Below, one piece after another: positions 1-7,246 of a stretch of 26,795 nt of DNA. This DNA is from Sulfurovum sp. Its GTDB lineage: Bacteria > Campylobacterota > Campylobacteria > Campylobacterales > Sulfurovaceae. Location of the stretch: assembly GCA_015661795.1 (NCBI GenBank), contig DQVJ01000115.1, positions 1-26,795 of the forward strand, given 5' to 3'. The notes beneath the pieces were generated by a model. It worked only from the letters and a program-made list of their open reading frames with translations, ran no database searches and was not told the origin of the DNA. The position numbers and the translations under genes are program-made. The number at the start of each line of letters is the position of its first letter. Position 1 is the first letter of the stretch.

Positions 1-663
1 AACATCTTTTCTTTTTCTGTATTTCCAGCCACCTAAAAGAATTTTATGTAAGTTAAATTTATGTATGGCAATCAAGTGTACTATCACCTGTAATGCACCA
101 CCGATGAGTACAGCAAAGCTAAGTGCATAAGCAACACTTTTTGGTTCTTCTTTCATGTAGAGCCACAGTGCAACTATCATTGCGATATTTAGAAGTGCTG
201 TGGACATGGCAGTAGTCGCAAAATGTTCTTTGTATTGTAACAGTGTAGCCAAAAAAGTGACGATAAAGATGAGGTCTAAGTACCAAAAATTTATGGCAGT
301 CATCGGTGAAGTATTGGCTATGAGCTTGGCATCCCACCCCCAAGCGAGTAACTTTGTGATGGGTTCAGGGAAAAAGGTGATGAGTAGAGAAAATGCCATG
401 AGAAAAAGTAAAAAACGTAAAAAGATAGCTGTGGCAAAGACCCCTTTATGTTTACTGGCTATAAACGAAGGCATAAAAGCCTGAGTAAACGCACCTTCTG
501 CAAAAATACGACGAAAAAGGTTAGGCAGTTTGAATGCTACAAAAAACATATCTGACCACACTGAAGCCCCAAGTGCAGAAGCCATTAGTACATCACGTCC
601 TAGCCCTGTAATGCGTGATATGAGTATGCCAAAGCTGTTGGTGAAGATGGATTTAAGTCGCAT
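1..663 (-). CDS. murJ: MurJ/MviN lipid II flippase, N-terminal part (runs off the window)
   Basis: The reverse strand is open from an ATG at 663 to the window edge, giving 221 codons with no stop. The protein begins MRLKSIFTNSFGILMSRITG and continues with GLGRDVLMASALGAS and FFVAFKLPNLFRRIFAEGAFTQAFMPSF, the characteristic opening of the MurJ/MviN family (the PNLFRRIFAEGAF stretch is nearly invariant). Several hydrophobic segments follow, as expected for the 13-14 helix MOP-superfamily fold; full-length proteins are about 470-520 residues, so somewhat less than half is visible. MurJ flips the peptidoglycan precursor lipid II across the inner membrane. A GAGA ribosome site next to a run of eight A (mRNA sense) precedes the ATG. 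It is divergent from the gene at 771. The assignment is firm; the C-terminal half cannot be judged. Confidence 0.93.
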   Translation of the reverse strand, partial: MRLKSIFTNSFGILISRITGLGRDVLMASALGASVWSDMFFVAFKLPNLFRRIFAEGAFTQAFMPSFIASKHKGVFATAIFLRFLLFLMAFSLLITFFPEPITKLLAWGWDAKLIANTSPMTAINFWYLDLIFIVTFLATLLQYKEHFATTAMSTALLNIAMIVALWLYMKEEPKSVAYALSFAVLIGGALQVIVHLIAIHKFNLHKILLGGWKYRKRKDV

Positions 664-738
664 GGGTCTCTTTTTTTTGGATTAGGGTATTTTAACATAG
701 ATAAACCAAAGCTTAGTGAAGCAATATTGCTTTTTTGC

Positions 739-744
739 TATAAT
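739..744 (+). promoter_or_regulatory. Probable extended -10 promoter element for the aspartoacylase gene
   Basis: A perfect TATAAT preceded by TGC (extended -10) lies at 739-744, 27 bases before the ATG at 771. This leaves room for a start near 751 and a short leader holding an AGAGGA ribosome site (about 759-764). No convincing -35 is visible, which is usual for Campylobacterota sigma-70 promoters. Inferred from sequence only. Confidence 0.5.
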
Positions 745-770
745 GATTCAAATTTTATAGAGGAACCCTC

Positions 771-1652
771 ATGATAAAAAAACTCGCTATCACAGGTGGA
801 ACACATGGCAATGAATTGACAGGTGTCTATCTTGTCAAGAAATGGAAACGTTATCCTGAGTTACTCAAAAGGCGTAACTTTAAAACACTGTGTCTACATA
901 CCAATGAACAGTCCATTAAAGAGGTAAGACGCTACATAGACCAAGATTTAAATCGTTCGTTTAAGAGTAGGGATTTATCAGATGAATCATTGGAGACACA
1001 TGAAGCAAAACTGGCTAAAAAACTCAATGCTCTTTTAGGACCTAAAGGCAGTGACACTCCCAATGTAGATTTTATAGTAGACTTACATACCACGACAGCA
1101 AATATGGGACTCTCTATCGTAGTGAGTAATGAGAGTGCTTTGACATGGAAGGCTATTGCTTATTTGTGTCAGATGGAACCTGCACTTAAGGTGTACCGCT
1201 GGCAGGGAGATGAAGAGGGAGCATTTGTTGACTCGATGGCACCACATGGGTTTGCAATCGAAGTAGGGGCTGTGCCTCAAGGCGTGTTAAGGGCTGATTT
1301 GTTTTTACAAACTGAAGCCCTTATTTACCATCTGTTGGACTTTTTCGAAAAGTTTAACGAGGGTGAGCATTTTACTTATGACAAAAGGTTAGAGATCTAT
1401 GATCATCAAAAGTTAGTAGATTACCCTCGTGACAGTGAAGGAGACATCACAGCGATGGTACATGAAAAGAGACAAGACAAAGATTTTACACTTATCACAT
1501 CAGGTGAGCCGATTTTCTTGATGCTTTCAGGTGAGACGGTGTGTTATGAGGGGGAACCGTACTATACAATATTCATCAATGAAGCTGCCTACTATGAAAA
1601 AGGGTTTGCAATGTGTTTGGCTAAAAAGGTACAAATAGAGATAGAAATATGA
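771..1652 (+). CDS. Aspartoacylase / succinylglutamate desuccinylase family zinc amidohydrolase
   Basis: A 293-residue protein of the AstE/AspA (aspartoacylase, M14-like) family. The zinc ligands are visible as GGTHGNE (H12, E15) and DLHTTTANMG (H106). The substrate-binding DLNRSF sits at 59-64, and the likely catalytic Glu is E164 in FAIEVGAVPQG. Family members hydrolyse N-acyl-aspartate or related N-acyl amino acids to acetate and the free amino acid. The length matches animal aspartoacylase (about 310) more closely than AstE. The start is supported by AGAGGA six bases upstream and by the family beginning just before GGTHGNE. The gene stands alone after the divergent murJ and about 70 bases before ruvA. 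The enzyme class is firm; whether the true substrate is N-acetylaspartate is not visible. Confidence 0.88.
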   Translation: MIKKLAITGGTHGNELTGVYLVKKWKRYPELLKRRNFKTLCLHTNEQSIKEVRRYIDQDLNRSFKSRDLSDESLETHEAKLAKKLNALLGPKGSDTPNVDFIVDLHTTTANMGLSIVVSNESALTWKAIAYLCQMEPALKVYRWQGDEEGAFVDSMAPHGFAIEVGAVPQGVLRADLFLQTEALIYHLLDFFEKFNEGEHFTYDKRLEIYDHQKLVDYPRDSEGDITAMVHEKRQDKDFTLITSGEPIFLMLSGETVCYEGEPYYTIFINEAAYYEKGFAMCLAKKVQIEIEI

Positions 1653-1725
1653 CAATATGACATATTTTTATAACAGAACTAAAACTCTTGATATACTGTA
1701 ACAAATAACTAATATGGAGTAGGTA

Positions 1726-2283
1726 ATGATAGTAGGCATCGAAGGAACAGTAGAAAGAAAAGACCCCACATTTGTGCACCTCAATGTACAGGGTATCATC
1801 TATGAAGTACAAGTCTCTATCAACACTTCCAATGCGATACAAGAGAAGATGGTCAAACTTTTTGTGACACAGGTCATCCGTGAAGATGCCAACCTTCTTT
1901 TTGGTTTTATGGATACCAATGAAAAGAAAATGTTTGATACCGTACTCAAGATAAACGGGGTAGGACCTAAAGTAGGGCTTGCCATTTGTTCTACATTTAC
2001 ACCAAGTACTTTTGCTAAAGTAGTAGCTTCAAAAGATGTCAGTATGCTCAAACGTGTTCCAGGAATCGGGCCAAAGGCTGCAAGTCGTATCTTGGTAGAG
2101 TTGGCAGACTTTATCGTAGATGGCAATGCACAGAGTGAAACTTCTGGTGCACTGGGAGAAGCAGTCATGGCACTGGAGAGTTTAGGGTTTAAAAAAGAGG
2201 CTATCCAAAAGGCATTACAAGGTGCAAGTGGTGATACGAGTACGCTTGTAAAAGAGGGTTTAAAGAAATTACAGAGGCTATAG
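1726..2283 (+). CDS. ruvA: Holliday junction branch migration complex subunit RuvA
   Basis: A 185-residue RuvA. It begins MIVGIEGTVERKDPTFVHLNV, the OB-fold domain I that contacts the four-way junction. Two helix-hairpin-helix motifs of domain II follow, GVGPKVG (78-84) and GIGPKAA (113-119), then a linker and a C-terminal domain III (about 145-185) that binds the RuvB motor. RuvA tetramers hold Holliday junctions flat while RuvB pumps DNA during recombinational repair. The length is normal (about 183-205). A GGAG ribosome site lies seven bases before the ATG. A possible -10 (TATAAC, about 1669-1674) lies upstream, so it may have its own promoter. It converges with the NlpC/P60 gene at 2339. 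Confidence 0.96.
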   Translation: MIVGIEGTVERKDPTFVHLNVQGIIYEVQVSINTSNAIQEKMVKLFVTQVIREDANLLFGFMDTNEKKMFDTVLKINGVGPKVGLAICSTFTPSTFAKVVASKDVSMLKRVPGIGPKAASRILVELADFIVDGNAQSETSGALGEAVMALESLGFKKEAIQKALQGASGDTSTLVKEGLKKLQRL

Positions 2284-2288
2284 CATAG

Positions 2289-2329
2289 TCTTCTTTACCA
2301 AAAGCGATACCCGATAGTAAAATAGAAGA
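2289..2329. terminator. Weak imperfect hairpin between convergent ruvA and NlpC/P60 genes
   Basis: TCTTCT-TTAC (2289-2298) can pair with GTAA-AAT-AGAAGA (2317-2329) with a three-base bulge and an 18-base loop, followed by TTT. It fills most of the 55-base gap between two convergent genes, so a terminator role is plausible, but the structure is weak and the loop is long. Confidence 0.25.
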
Positions 2330-2338
2330 TTTATAGAA

Positions 2339-3016
2339 TTAACTTTTACTTATTATACGGCGTGCAGATACAAATGTTTTTGCGTAGCTACCCCGTGTGA
2401 TAGGAGAAATGATAATACCTTTCTTTTTAGATGCGGCATGGATGAATTCTCCATCACCGATGTATATGCCGACATGTGTAACGGGTATACCACGTTTTTT
2501 ATCGGTGAGGAAAAAGAGTAAGTCACCTTTTTGAAGATTGTTTTTGGATACTGAAATACCTTTTTTGGATTGAGCCCATGCAGTTCTTGGTAAATGTACA
2601 TTATGCTTTTTATAGAGAAACTGTACATAACCCGAGCAGTCAAATCCTTTTGGAGTTGTACCTCCCCATACATATTTCCCCCCTTTGAAATATTTGGCAT
2701 AATCAAGTAGTTTTTTCCTGTCCAATTCTGTAAGATGGTAGGTTTTTCCTGTCTTTTTTGCTGTTTGCATCGCCTTGGCTATCTTGATAGCGTTCTTTTT
2801 CGCAGCTGCGGCTCTTCGGGCAAGGTTTTCGGCACGGTGTAGGTCATTATAGATTGCCTGAAGGGAGTAGTCGGTTTCATTTTGTGTGAGGTAATCGTTT
2901 GGAGTGTGTTGAATAGTTTCATGATGCACAACATTTCCATGTTTATCAGTGATGGTAAAAAGGCTTGCATGCATGAGAGTGAGTAATGGTATAAATAACA
3001 ATACAAACCGATACAT
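2339..3016 (-). CDS. Secreted NlpC/P60 family cell-wall peptidase
   Basis: A 225-residue protein. Residues 1-17 form a signal peptide (hydrophobic VLLFIPLLTLMHAS). Residues 20-100 are a charged, Ala/Lys-rich and probably helical spacer, and 105-225 are an NlpC/P60 domain. The catalytic signature is complete: FDCSGYVQFLY (C127), THVGIYIGDGEFIHAAS (H181, H193), plus the family's LQKGDLLFF and YVWGGTTPKG strands. Such enzymes cleave peptide stems of peptidoglycan in the periplasm, typically gamma-D-Glu-diaminopimelate bonds. The gene is transcribed toward ruvA and is separated by 79 bases from the cytochrome gene on the same strand. The exact bond cut and the cellular role (growth or separation) cannot be read from sequence. 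Confidence 0.9.
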   Translation of the reverse strand: MYRFVLLFIPLLTLMHASLFTITDKHGNVVHHETIQHTPNDYLTQNETDYSLQAIYNDLHRAENLARRAAAAKKNAIKIAKAMQTAKKTGKTYHLTELDRKKLLDYAKYFKGGKYVWGGTTPKGFDCSGYVQFLYKKHNVHLPRTAWAQSKKGISVSKNNLQKGDLLFFLTDKKRGIPVTHVGIYIGDGEFIHAASKKKGIIISPITRGSYAKTFVSARRIISKS

Positions 3017-3095
3017 ATACTAACTCCCTGAGATACTTAATATTTTATCATATCAAAAGAAAGTTTAGAAAAAACTTTATCCTAAAGTATAAAAA

Positions 3096-3449
3096 TTAAT
3101 GATTTGTACCACAAAAGTTTGCATCGCAGCCATTGACTGCACCTGAATACTTAGAATTGGAGATAAAAAACTTTAAAAGGCGTTTGTTACGTTTTTTAAA
3201 CAAAGGATTTTGAACAGCAGCAAGCCCTTTTGGTTTATTCTTATGTATTTTTTCGAGTTTTCCAGGGGTATTAAAAAAGAATTCCCAGTCATCATCATCA
3301 ATTTGTTTTGCCATATAAAATGGTGTACCATGGCAAGAAGTACAAAGTTTTGTTATGGTTCTAAAGGCTTTTGTATCATATTTTTCTGCAGCATAAGAGA
3401 AAGTAAAAACCCCTAGACCTATTAAAAAAATCCAAATGATTTTAGTCAT
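3096..3449 (-). CDS. Small periplasmic monoheme cytochrome c-like protein
   Basis: A 117-residue protein with an N-terminal hydrophobic signal (residues 4-20, ending SYAAEKY). It has one CxxCH heme c attachment site, CTSCH at 36-40, preceded by FRTITKLC. Two more Cys near the C-terminus (C108 and C113 in NGCDANFCG) are not a heme motif and could form a disulfide. There is one Met, M46 in TPFYMAKQ, close after the heme motif; whether it or another residue is the sixth ligand is unclear. Likely role: periplasmic electron transfer, partner unknown. It is divergent from the flavoprotein gene at 3524 with a 74-base gap. It does not clearly match a named cytochrome family. Confidence 0.75.
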   Translation of the reverse strand: MTKIIWIFLIGLGVFTFSYAAEKYDTKAFRTITKLCTSCHGTPFYMAKQIDDDDWEFFFNTPGKLEKIHKNKPKGLAAVQNPLFKKRNKRLLKFFISNSKYSGAVNGCDANFCGTNH

Positions 3450-3510
3450 AGTAATCCTTTTTAAGTCTATTGTAGTGAGATATCTGTGTATTGTCTGTGT
3501 AGTAATTAGG

Positions 3511-3516
3511 TATAAT
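3511..3516 (+). promoter_or_regulatory. -10 element placed for a leaderless flavoprotein transcript
   Basis: A perfect TATAAT lies only seven bases before the ATG at 3524. With the usual 6-7 base offset, transcription would begin at or next to the start codon. No ribosome-binding site is visible between them (only a T-run). Prediction only. Confidence 0.45.
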
Positions 3517-3523
3517 CTTTTTT

Positions 3524-4684
3524 ATGAAGAACGATATTATCATTATTGGGGGTGGGGCAAGTGCATTGATGATGGCTTCTTTACTTCCAAAACACTCAAC
3601 CTTACTGATAGAATCCAATAATAAAATTGCAGCAAAGATACTGATATCTGGTGGCGGAAAATGTAATATTACCAACACCCTTATGGATACAGAATATTTT
3701 CTGGGTGATGCAACATTTATGGAGCACGCTTTAAAAGCATTTGATGAACGCGATTTACTGCATTGGCTTGAAAGACAAAATCTTTTTCCTGTACTTCGCA
3801 AAGAAAGCCAATACTTCTGCGAACATTCTGCTAAAGAATTGGTAGAAATTTTTACTAAAGAAATAAAGAAACAAACAGTATTATTGGGTGAAAAAGTGAT
3901 GAGTGTTATGAAAAGAGACGGGTATTTTACAGTAGAGACACAAAAGAAAAAGTATACTGCGAGATATGTGGTAGTAGCATCTGGAGGACTTAGTTTTCCT
4001 ATTCTTGGTGCGAGTAGTATAGGGTATGAGATTGCTAAATATTTTGGACATACCATTAAGAAAACTGCACCAGCATTGGTAGGGTTTACTGTACAAAAAG
4101 AGCAGTTTTTTTTTAAAGCACTTTCCGGCGTATCCACCAATGTCGCCATCACGGTAAATGATGTCATCTGCAAAGGAGCCATGCTTTTTACGCATAAGGG
4201 TCTAAGTGGTCCAGCGGTGTTAGATGCATCACTTTATTGGGAAAAAGGGAGAATAAAGATAGACTTTTTACCAGACTTTTCTTGGAAGGGACTCAAAGGC
4301 AGTAAAAAGCAGATATCTTCCTTACTACCTCTGTCCAAACGCATCACTAAGGCGTTTTTGCTACAATTAGAACTGGAAGATAAACCTTTTTATCAGCTTA
4401 CTATAGAAGAATTGGACAAATTGCAGTTATTAAATCACTACACCTTTGCACCAGCAGGTACCTTTGGTTACTCCAAAGCAGAAGTGACCAAAGGGGGTAT
4501 CTGTACAGATGAAGTAGATGGAAAAACATTTATGAGTAAGAAGGTAGAAAGGCTTTATTTCATAGGAGAAGTGTTAGACGTTACGGGGAGACTAGGAGGG
4601 TACAACTTTCAGTGGGCATTTTCGAGTGCTTATAGTTGTGCAAAAGCTATTAAAAATGATAAATCTTCAAGAAAATCTTTTTAA
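3524..4684 (+). CDS. HI0933/YhiN (BaiN-like) family FAD-dependent oxidoreductase
   Basis: A 386-residue flavoprotein. The FAD-binding Rossmann motif is at the extreme N-terminus (IIIIGGGASALMMASLL, GGGASA at 9-14). ISGGGKCNITNT follows at about 42-53, a hallmark of the HI0933/YhiN family. The family also shows ASGGLSFPILGASSIGYEIA, FTHKGLSGPAVLDAS and the C-terminal FAD-contact GEVLDVTGRLGGYNFQWAFSSA. These proteins are widespread; the gut BaiN member reduces bile-acid intermediates, but the role in free-living bacteria is not established. The start is fixed because the Rossmann fold begins at once. No ribosome site precedes it. A run of nine T lies at 4106-4114 inside the gene. The L,D-transpeptidase gene follows 24 bases downstream, probably cotranscribed. 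Confidence 0.88.
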   Translation: MKNDIIIIGGGASALMMASLLPKHSTLLIESNNKIAAKILISGGGKCNITNTLMDTEYFLGDATFMEHALKAFDERDLLHWLERQNLFPVLRKESQYFCEHSAKELVEIFTKEIKKQTVLLGEKVMSVMKRDGYFTVETQKKKYTARYVVVASGGLSFPILGASSIGYEIAKYFGHTIKKTAPALVGFTVQKEQFFFKALSGVSTNVAITVNDVICKGAMLFTHKGLSGPAVLDASLYWEKGRIKIDFLPDFSWKGLKGSKKQISSLLPLSKRITKAFLLQLELEDKPFYQLTIEELDKLQLLNHYTFAPAGTFGYSKAEVTKGGICTDEVDGKTFMSKKVERLYFIGEVLDVTGRLGGYNFQWAFSSAYSCAKAIKNDKSSRKSF

Positions 4685-4708
4685 TAACGAAGAGTTTAAA
4701 GGGAAAAA

Positions 4709-5917
4709 ATGAAACATAATTTTAAAATATTGATACCTGTTGTAGTAGCCATCATTTTAAGTGGGTGTGTGGGAACACCAGACGCTGAAGGATGGCGATA
4801 TGGTCAAAAACGTGATTTTTTAGAAATACTCAAAACAGATAAATACTTATCTATTTGTAATCAACAGAGATTGTATGAACAGGTAAAATCAACCAAGAAC
4901 TCTAAGCTGATGAGTAGACTCCTTGTAGCATATACGGCAAATCTTGCCAATGGGTGTATAGATAAAAGCACATTAGGGGAATATGGTGTATATAAGCAAA
5001 AAGTAAGTGAATCGGATATTAAGAGGAAACTGAAAGCTGGAGAGACTATAGAACAAATCTTAAAGCCATATATTCCGGATTTTAGACAGTTTCATGCACT
5101 TACTGGGCAGTATCATCTTTTAAAAAAAGACAATAATGCATCTGCAAAATTGCTGCATACACTTCGTTTGAATATTGAAAGAGTTAAACTTATGAAACCA
5201 GGTTTGGGTCATACCTATGCGCTTGTGAATATTCCTGAATATGTGATACGTATTATTGAAAAGGACAAGGTTGCTTTGACAATGAAAGTGATTGTGGGTA
5301 CACGAAAAAATCAAACACCAATTTTTTCTGAAAATCTTCAGTATATTGTTTTGAATCCTACTTGGAACGTACCTGACAGTATTGCTAGAAATGAAATTAT
5401 TCCAAAAACATTAAAAAATCCAGGATACTTAAAGAGTCACCGCTTGGTTATGCGTAGGGATTATGATTTAACTTCTCCGGCATTAAGTTTTAACGCGGTC
5501 AATCCTAGGGCATATGTGGGAGGAGAAGGTCCAGTACCCTTCAAGTTTATTGAAATACCATCCAATCGTAATGCCTTGGGACGTGTGAAGTTTATTTTCC
5601 CCAATAGGCATTCTGTATATATGCACGACACACCAACAAAATACCTCTTTAAAAGAAAGGTGCGTTCTTATAGTCACGGATGTGTAAGACTTGAAAATCC
5701 AAAACTTATGCTTGAATACCTTTCGAAAAATTATACTGCACATGAATATAAAGAGGTAAAAGTCAAATATGACAGTAAAAAAACACATTATTTAAAAATC
5801 AATAAACTTCTTCCTGTGCATACAGCATATTTGACAGCATATGTAGATGACAAGGGCAAACTCTCACTTTTTAATGATATTTATAGTTTTGACAGATCTC
5901 AAAGACTTAACTTCTAA
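4709..5917 (+). CDS. YcbB-like L,D-transpeptidase lipoprotein (YkuD domain)
   Basis: A 402-residue protein with a lipoprotein signal: hydrophobic residues 7-19 and lipobox LSGC with C20 as lipidation site. The catalytic YkuD domain occupies about 165-345. NIPEYVIRI and VIVGTRKNQTPIFSENLQYI are followed by NPTWNVPDSIARNEI, MHDTP (H306) and SHGCVRL (H323, nucleophile C325, R327). These blocks resemble Escherichia coli YcbB/LdtD rather than ErfK-type enzymes, but the protein is about 200 residues shorter. It would make 3-3 peptide crosslinks, or remodel stem peptides, in the periplasm while anchored to a membrane. An AAAGGG ribosome site precedes the ATG. It follows the flavoprotein gene by 24 bases and ends before a hairpin at 5974-6010. 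Confidence 0.92.
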   Translation: MKHNFKILIPVVVAIILSGCVGTPDAEGWRYGQKRDFLEILKTDKYLSICNQQRLYEQVKSTKNSKLMSRLLVAYTANLANGCIDKSTLGEYGVYKQKVSESDIKRKLKAGETIEQILKPYIPDFRQFHALTGQYHLLKKDNNASAKLLHTLRLNIERVKLMKPGLGHTYALVNIPEYVIRIIEKDKVALTMKVIVGTRKNQTPIFSENLQYIVLNPTWNVPDSIARNEIIPKTLKNPGYLKSHRLVMRRDYDLTSPALSFNAVNPRAYVGGEGPVPFKFIEIPSNRNALGRVKFIFPNRHSVYMHDTPTKYLFKRKVRSYSHGCVRLENPKLMLEYLSKNYTAHEYKEVKVKYDSKKTHYLKINKLLPVHTAYLTAYVDDKGKLSLFNDIYSFDRSQRLNF

Positions 5918-5973
5918 AACAAAATAGGGAAGATCATTTTGAAGTATCTCAAAAGCTTGTAGAAACACCTTAG

Positions 5974-6010
5974 AAAGAGAGTCTATGTTTATATATAGCA
6001 TAGTCTCTTT
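5974..6010 (+). terminator. Hairpin, likely terminator after the L,D-transpeptidase gene
   Basis: AAAGAGA (5974-5980) pairs with TCTCTTT (6004-6010), and CTATG (5983-5987) with CATAG (5999-6003). Two bulged bases and an 11-base AU-rich loop complete it. It lies about 57 bases after the stop and just before the next gene's promoter. The trailing U-run is short, so termination may be partial. Confidence 0.45.
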
Positions 6011-6014
6011 ATGT

Positions 6015-6020
6015 TAAAAT
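6015..6020 (+). promoter_or_regulatory. Possible -10 element for the DUF4177 gene pair
   Basis: TAAAAT in the context ATGTTAAAAT lies 29 bases upstream of the ATG at 6049. The same ATGTTAAAAT string recurs at about 6484-6493 before the alpha/beta hydrolase gene, supporting a shared promoter pattern. No clear -35. Confidence 0.35.
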
Positions 6021-6048
6021 ACATAGATTCAAATAAAGGGGACATCAT

Positions 6049-6264
6049 ATGTTAGAGTATAAAGCAGTTATATATCAAGAGGGTATGCTGGGGTCATTGG
6101 TTTTAGGACAATCTAAAATTAATCCTTTAAGATTTTCTGAGTTTTTAAATGCCAATGCCCAGGATGGTTGGGAAGTCGTGACCATGGAAAAAGATATTCG
6201 TCGTATGTTGCTTTTTTTCAAACGAGAAGGATATGTTGTGATACTTAAAAAGGATAAAAAATGA
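6049..6264 (+). CDS. DUF4177 domain-containing small protein
   Basis: A 71-residue protein with the DUF4177 pattern: an N-terminal LEYKAVIYQEG strand, a central helix FSEFLNANAQDGWEVVTME (the GWEVV turn is the family hallmark) and a C-terminal strand GYVVILKKDKK. The function of DUF4177 is unknown. An AAAGGGG ribosome site precedes the ATG. Its last codon overlaps the ATG of the next small membrane protein (ATGA at 6261-6264), so the two are translationally coupled and probably work together. Confidence 0.75.
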   Translation: MLEYKAVIYQEGMLGSLVLGQSKINPLRFSEFLNANAQDGWEVVTMEKDIRRMLLFFKREGYVVILKKDKK

Positions 6265-6482
6265 ATGCGATGAAATTGGCAAGTATTATTACAGGTATTG
6301 TTTTAGTATTGTATGCAATTTTTGCCTTAATACAACTGTGGGTTATGGTCGTATCTTGGTCTACTTTTATTAAAATCAGTATTACCGCTACGGTTATTGT
6401 AGTAGCTACATTAGGTTTGGCAATGTTGTATAGAGAATATATTGAAGAAAAATCGATGAAAGAAGATAAATATCTCGATTAA
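6261..6482 (+). CDS. Small membrane protein with two predicted helices
   Basis: A 73-residue protein with two hydrophobic segments, about residues 6-31 (ASIITGIVLVLYAIFALIQL) and 36-57 (IKISITATVIVVATLGLAML). A charged cytoplasm-like tail follows (YREYIEEKSMKEDKYLD). No family is recognised. The start overlaps the stop of the DUF4177 gene by four bases, and no separate ribosome site is needed. Inferred to be an inner-membrane partner of that protein; no function can be assigned. Confidence 0.65.
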   Translation: MNAMKLASIITGIVLVLYAIFALIQLWVMVVSWSTFIKISITATVIVVATLGLAMLYREYIEEKSMKEDKYLD

Positions 6483-6487
6483 TATGT

Positions 6488-6493
6488 TAAAAT
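6488..6493 (+). promoter_or_regulatory. Possible -10 element for the alpha/beta hydrolase-murF pair
   Basis: TAAAAT within ATGTTAAAAT, 27 bases before the ATG at 6521, repeating the string seen upstream of the DUF4177 gene. A GAGCGGTGAAG ribosome region follows. Weak evidence, no -35. Confidence 0.3.
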
Positions 6494-6520
6494 AATCCAA
6501 TTTAAAACGAGCGGTGAAGC

Positions 6521-7246
6521 ATGGCATCTAAAGAGATACTGTATAAAAATAAACCTTTTCAACTCTCTTATGAGTTAATGAATCCTTCTAAAAAGAAGGT
6601 ATTACTTGTTCTTCATGGCTGGGGAAGCAATAAAGAAATCATGAAACAAGCTTTTGGAAATACACTTTCAGATTTCAAACATATCTATCTTGATCTACCA
6701 GGTTTTGGTAAATCAAATAACGACATGATATTGACTACTGAATCGTATGGACATATTGTACAACTTTTTTTAGAAGCCTTGGACGTGAAAGTGACTATTG
6801 CTATGGGACATTCATTTGGTGGTAAAGTTTCTACACTGCTAGATACACCATGTTTGGTATTGCTCTCCAGTGCAGGTATCGTAACGGTTAAACCTTGGTC
6901 AGTCAAAGTTAAGATAGCTACATTTAAGTTACTTAAACCACTTGGTATGAAAAAAATACGTGAACTTTTTGTTGCGCCAGATGCACAAGGTATGAGTCAT
7001 GAAATGTATGAAACATTTAAAAATGTGGTGGATGAAGATTTTGAAAATAGTTTTCTAAAAAGTAAGAGTAAAACCTTATGTTTTTGGGGAAAAGAAGATA
7101 CAGCCACACCACTTTATACGGGTGAGAAGATAGCAGGACTTATAGATAACGCTGAATTTTATCCACTAGATGGAGATCATTTTTTCTTTTTACAGCACAG
7201 TGATTTTATTGCACAAACTATTATCAAGCAATGTAAGGAACAGTAA
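6521..7246 (+). CDS. Alpha/beta hydrolase fold protein
   Basis: A 241-residue alpha/beta hydrolase. The oxyanion region LLVLHGWGSN lies at 28-37, the nucleophile elbow GHSFGG at 97-101 has S98, a likely acid is D194 (WGKEDTATP), and the general base is H220 (LDGDHFFF). The triad looks intact, so an active esterase, lipase or C-C hydrolase is likely. Its stop overlaps the murF start by one base, which implies coupling. In Helicobacter and Campylobacter a hydrolase of this family also sits directly before murF, usually after ddl. No ddl gene is seen here. A role in cell-wall metabolism is suggested by context only. Confidence 0.82.
   Translation: MASKEILYKNKPFQLSYELMNPSKKKVLLVLHGWGSNKEIMKQAFGNTLSDFKHIYLDLPGFGKSNNDMILTTESYGHIVQLFLEALDVKVTIAMGHSFGGKVSTLLDTPCLVLLSSAGIVTVKPWSVKVKIATFKLLKPLGMKKIRELFVAPDAQGMSHEMYETFKNVVDEDFENSFLKSKSKTLCFWGKEDTATPLYTGEKIAGLIDNAEFYPLDGDHFFFLQHSDFIAQTIIKQCKEQ

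Noticed and set aside
3442..4182. A 246-codon open frame on the minus strand opposite the flavoprotein gene.
   Set aside because: Its translation is Ser/Thr/Phe/Cys-rich with no motif. The plus strand carries a clear FAD protein, so this is a shadow frame.
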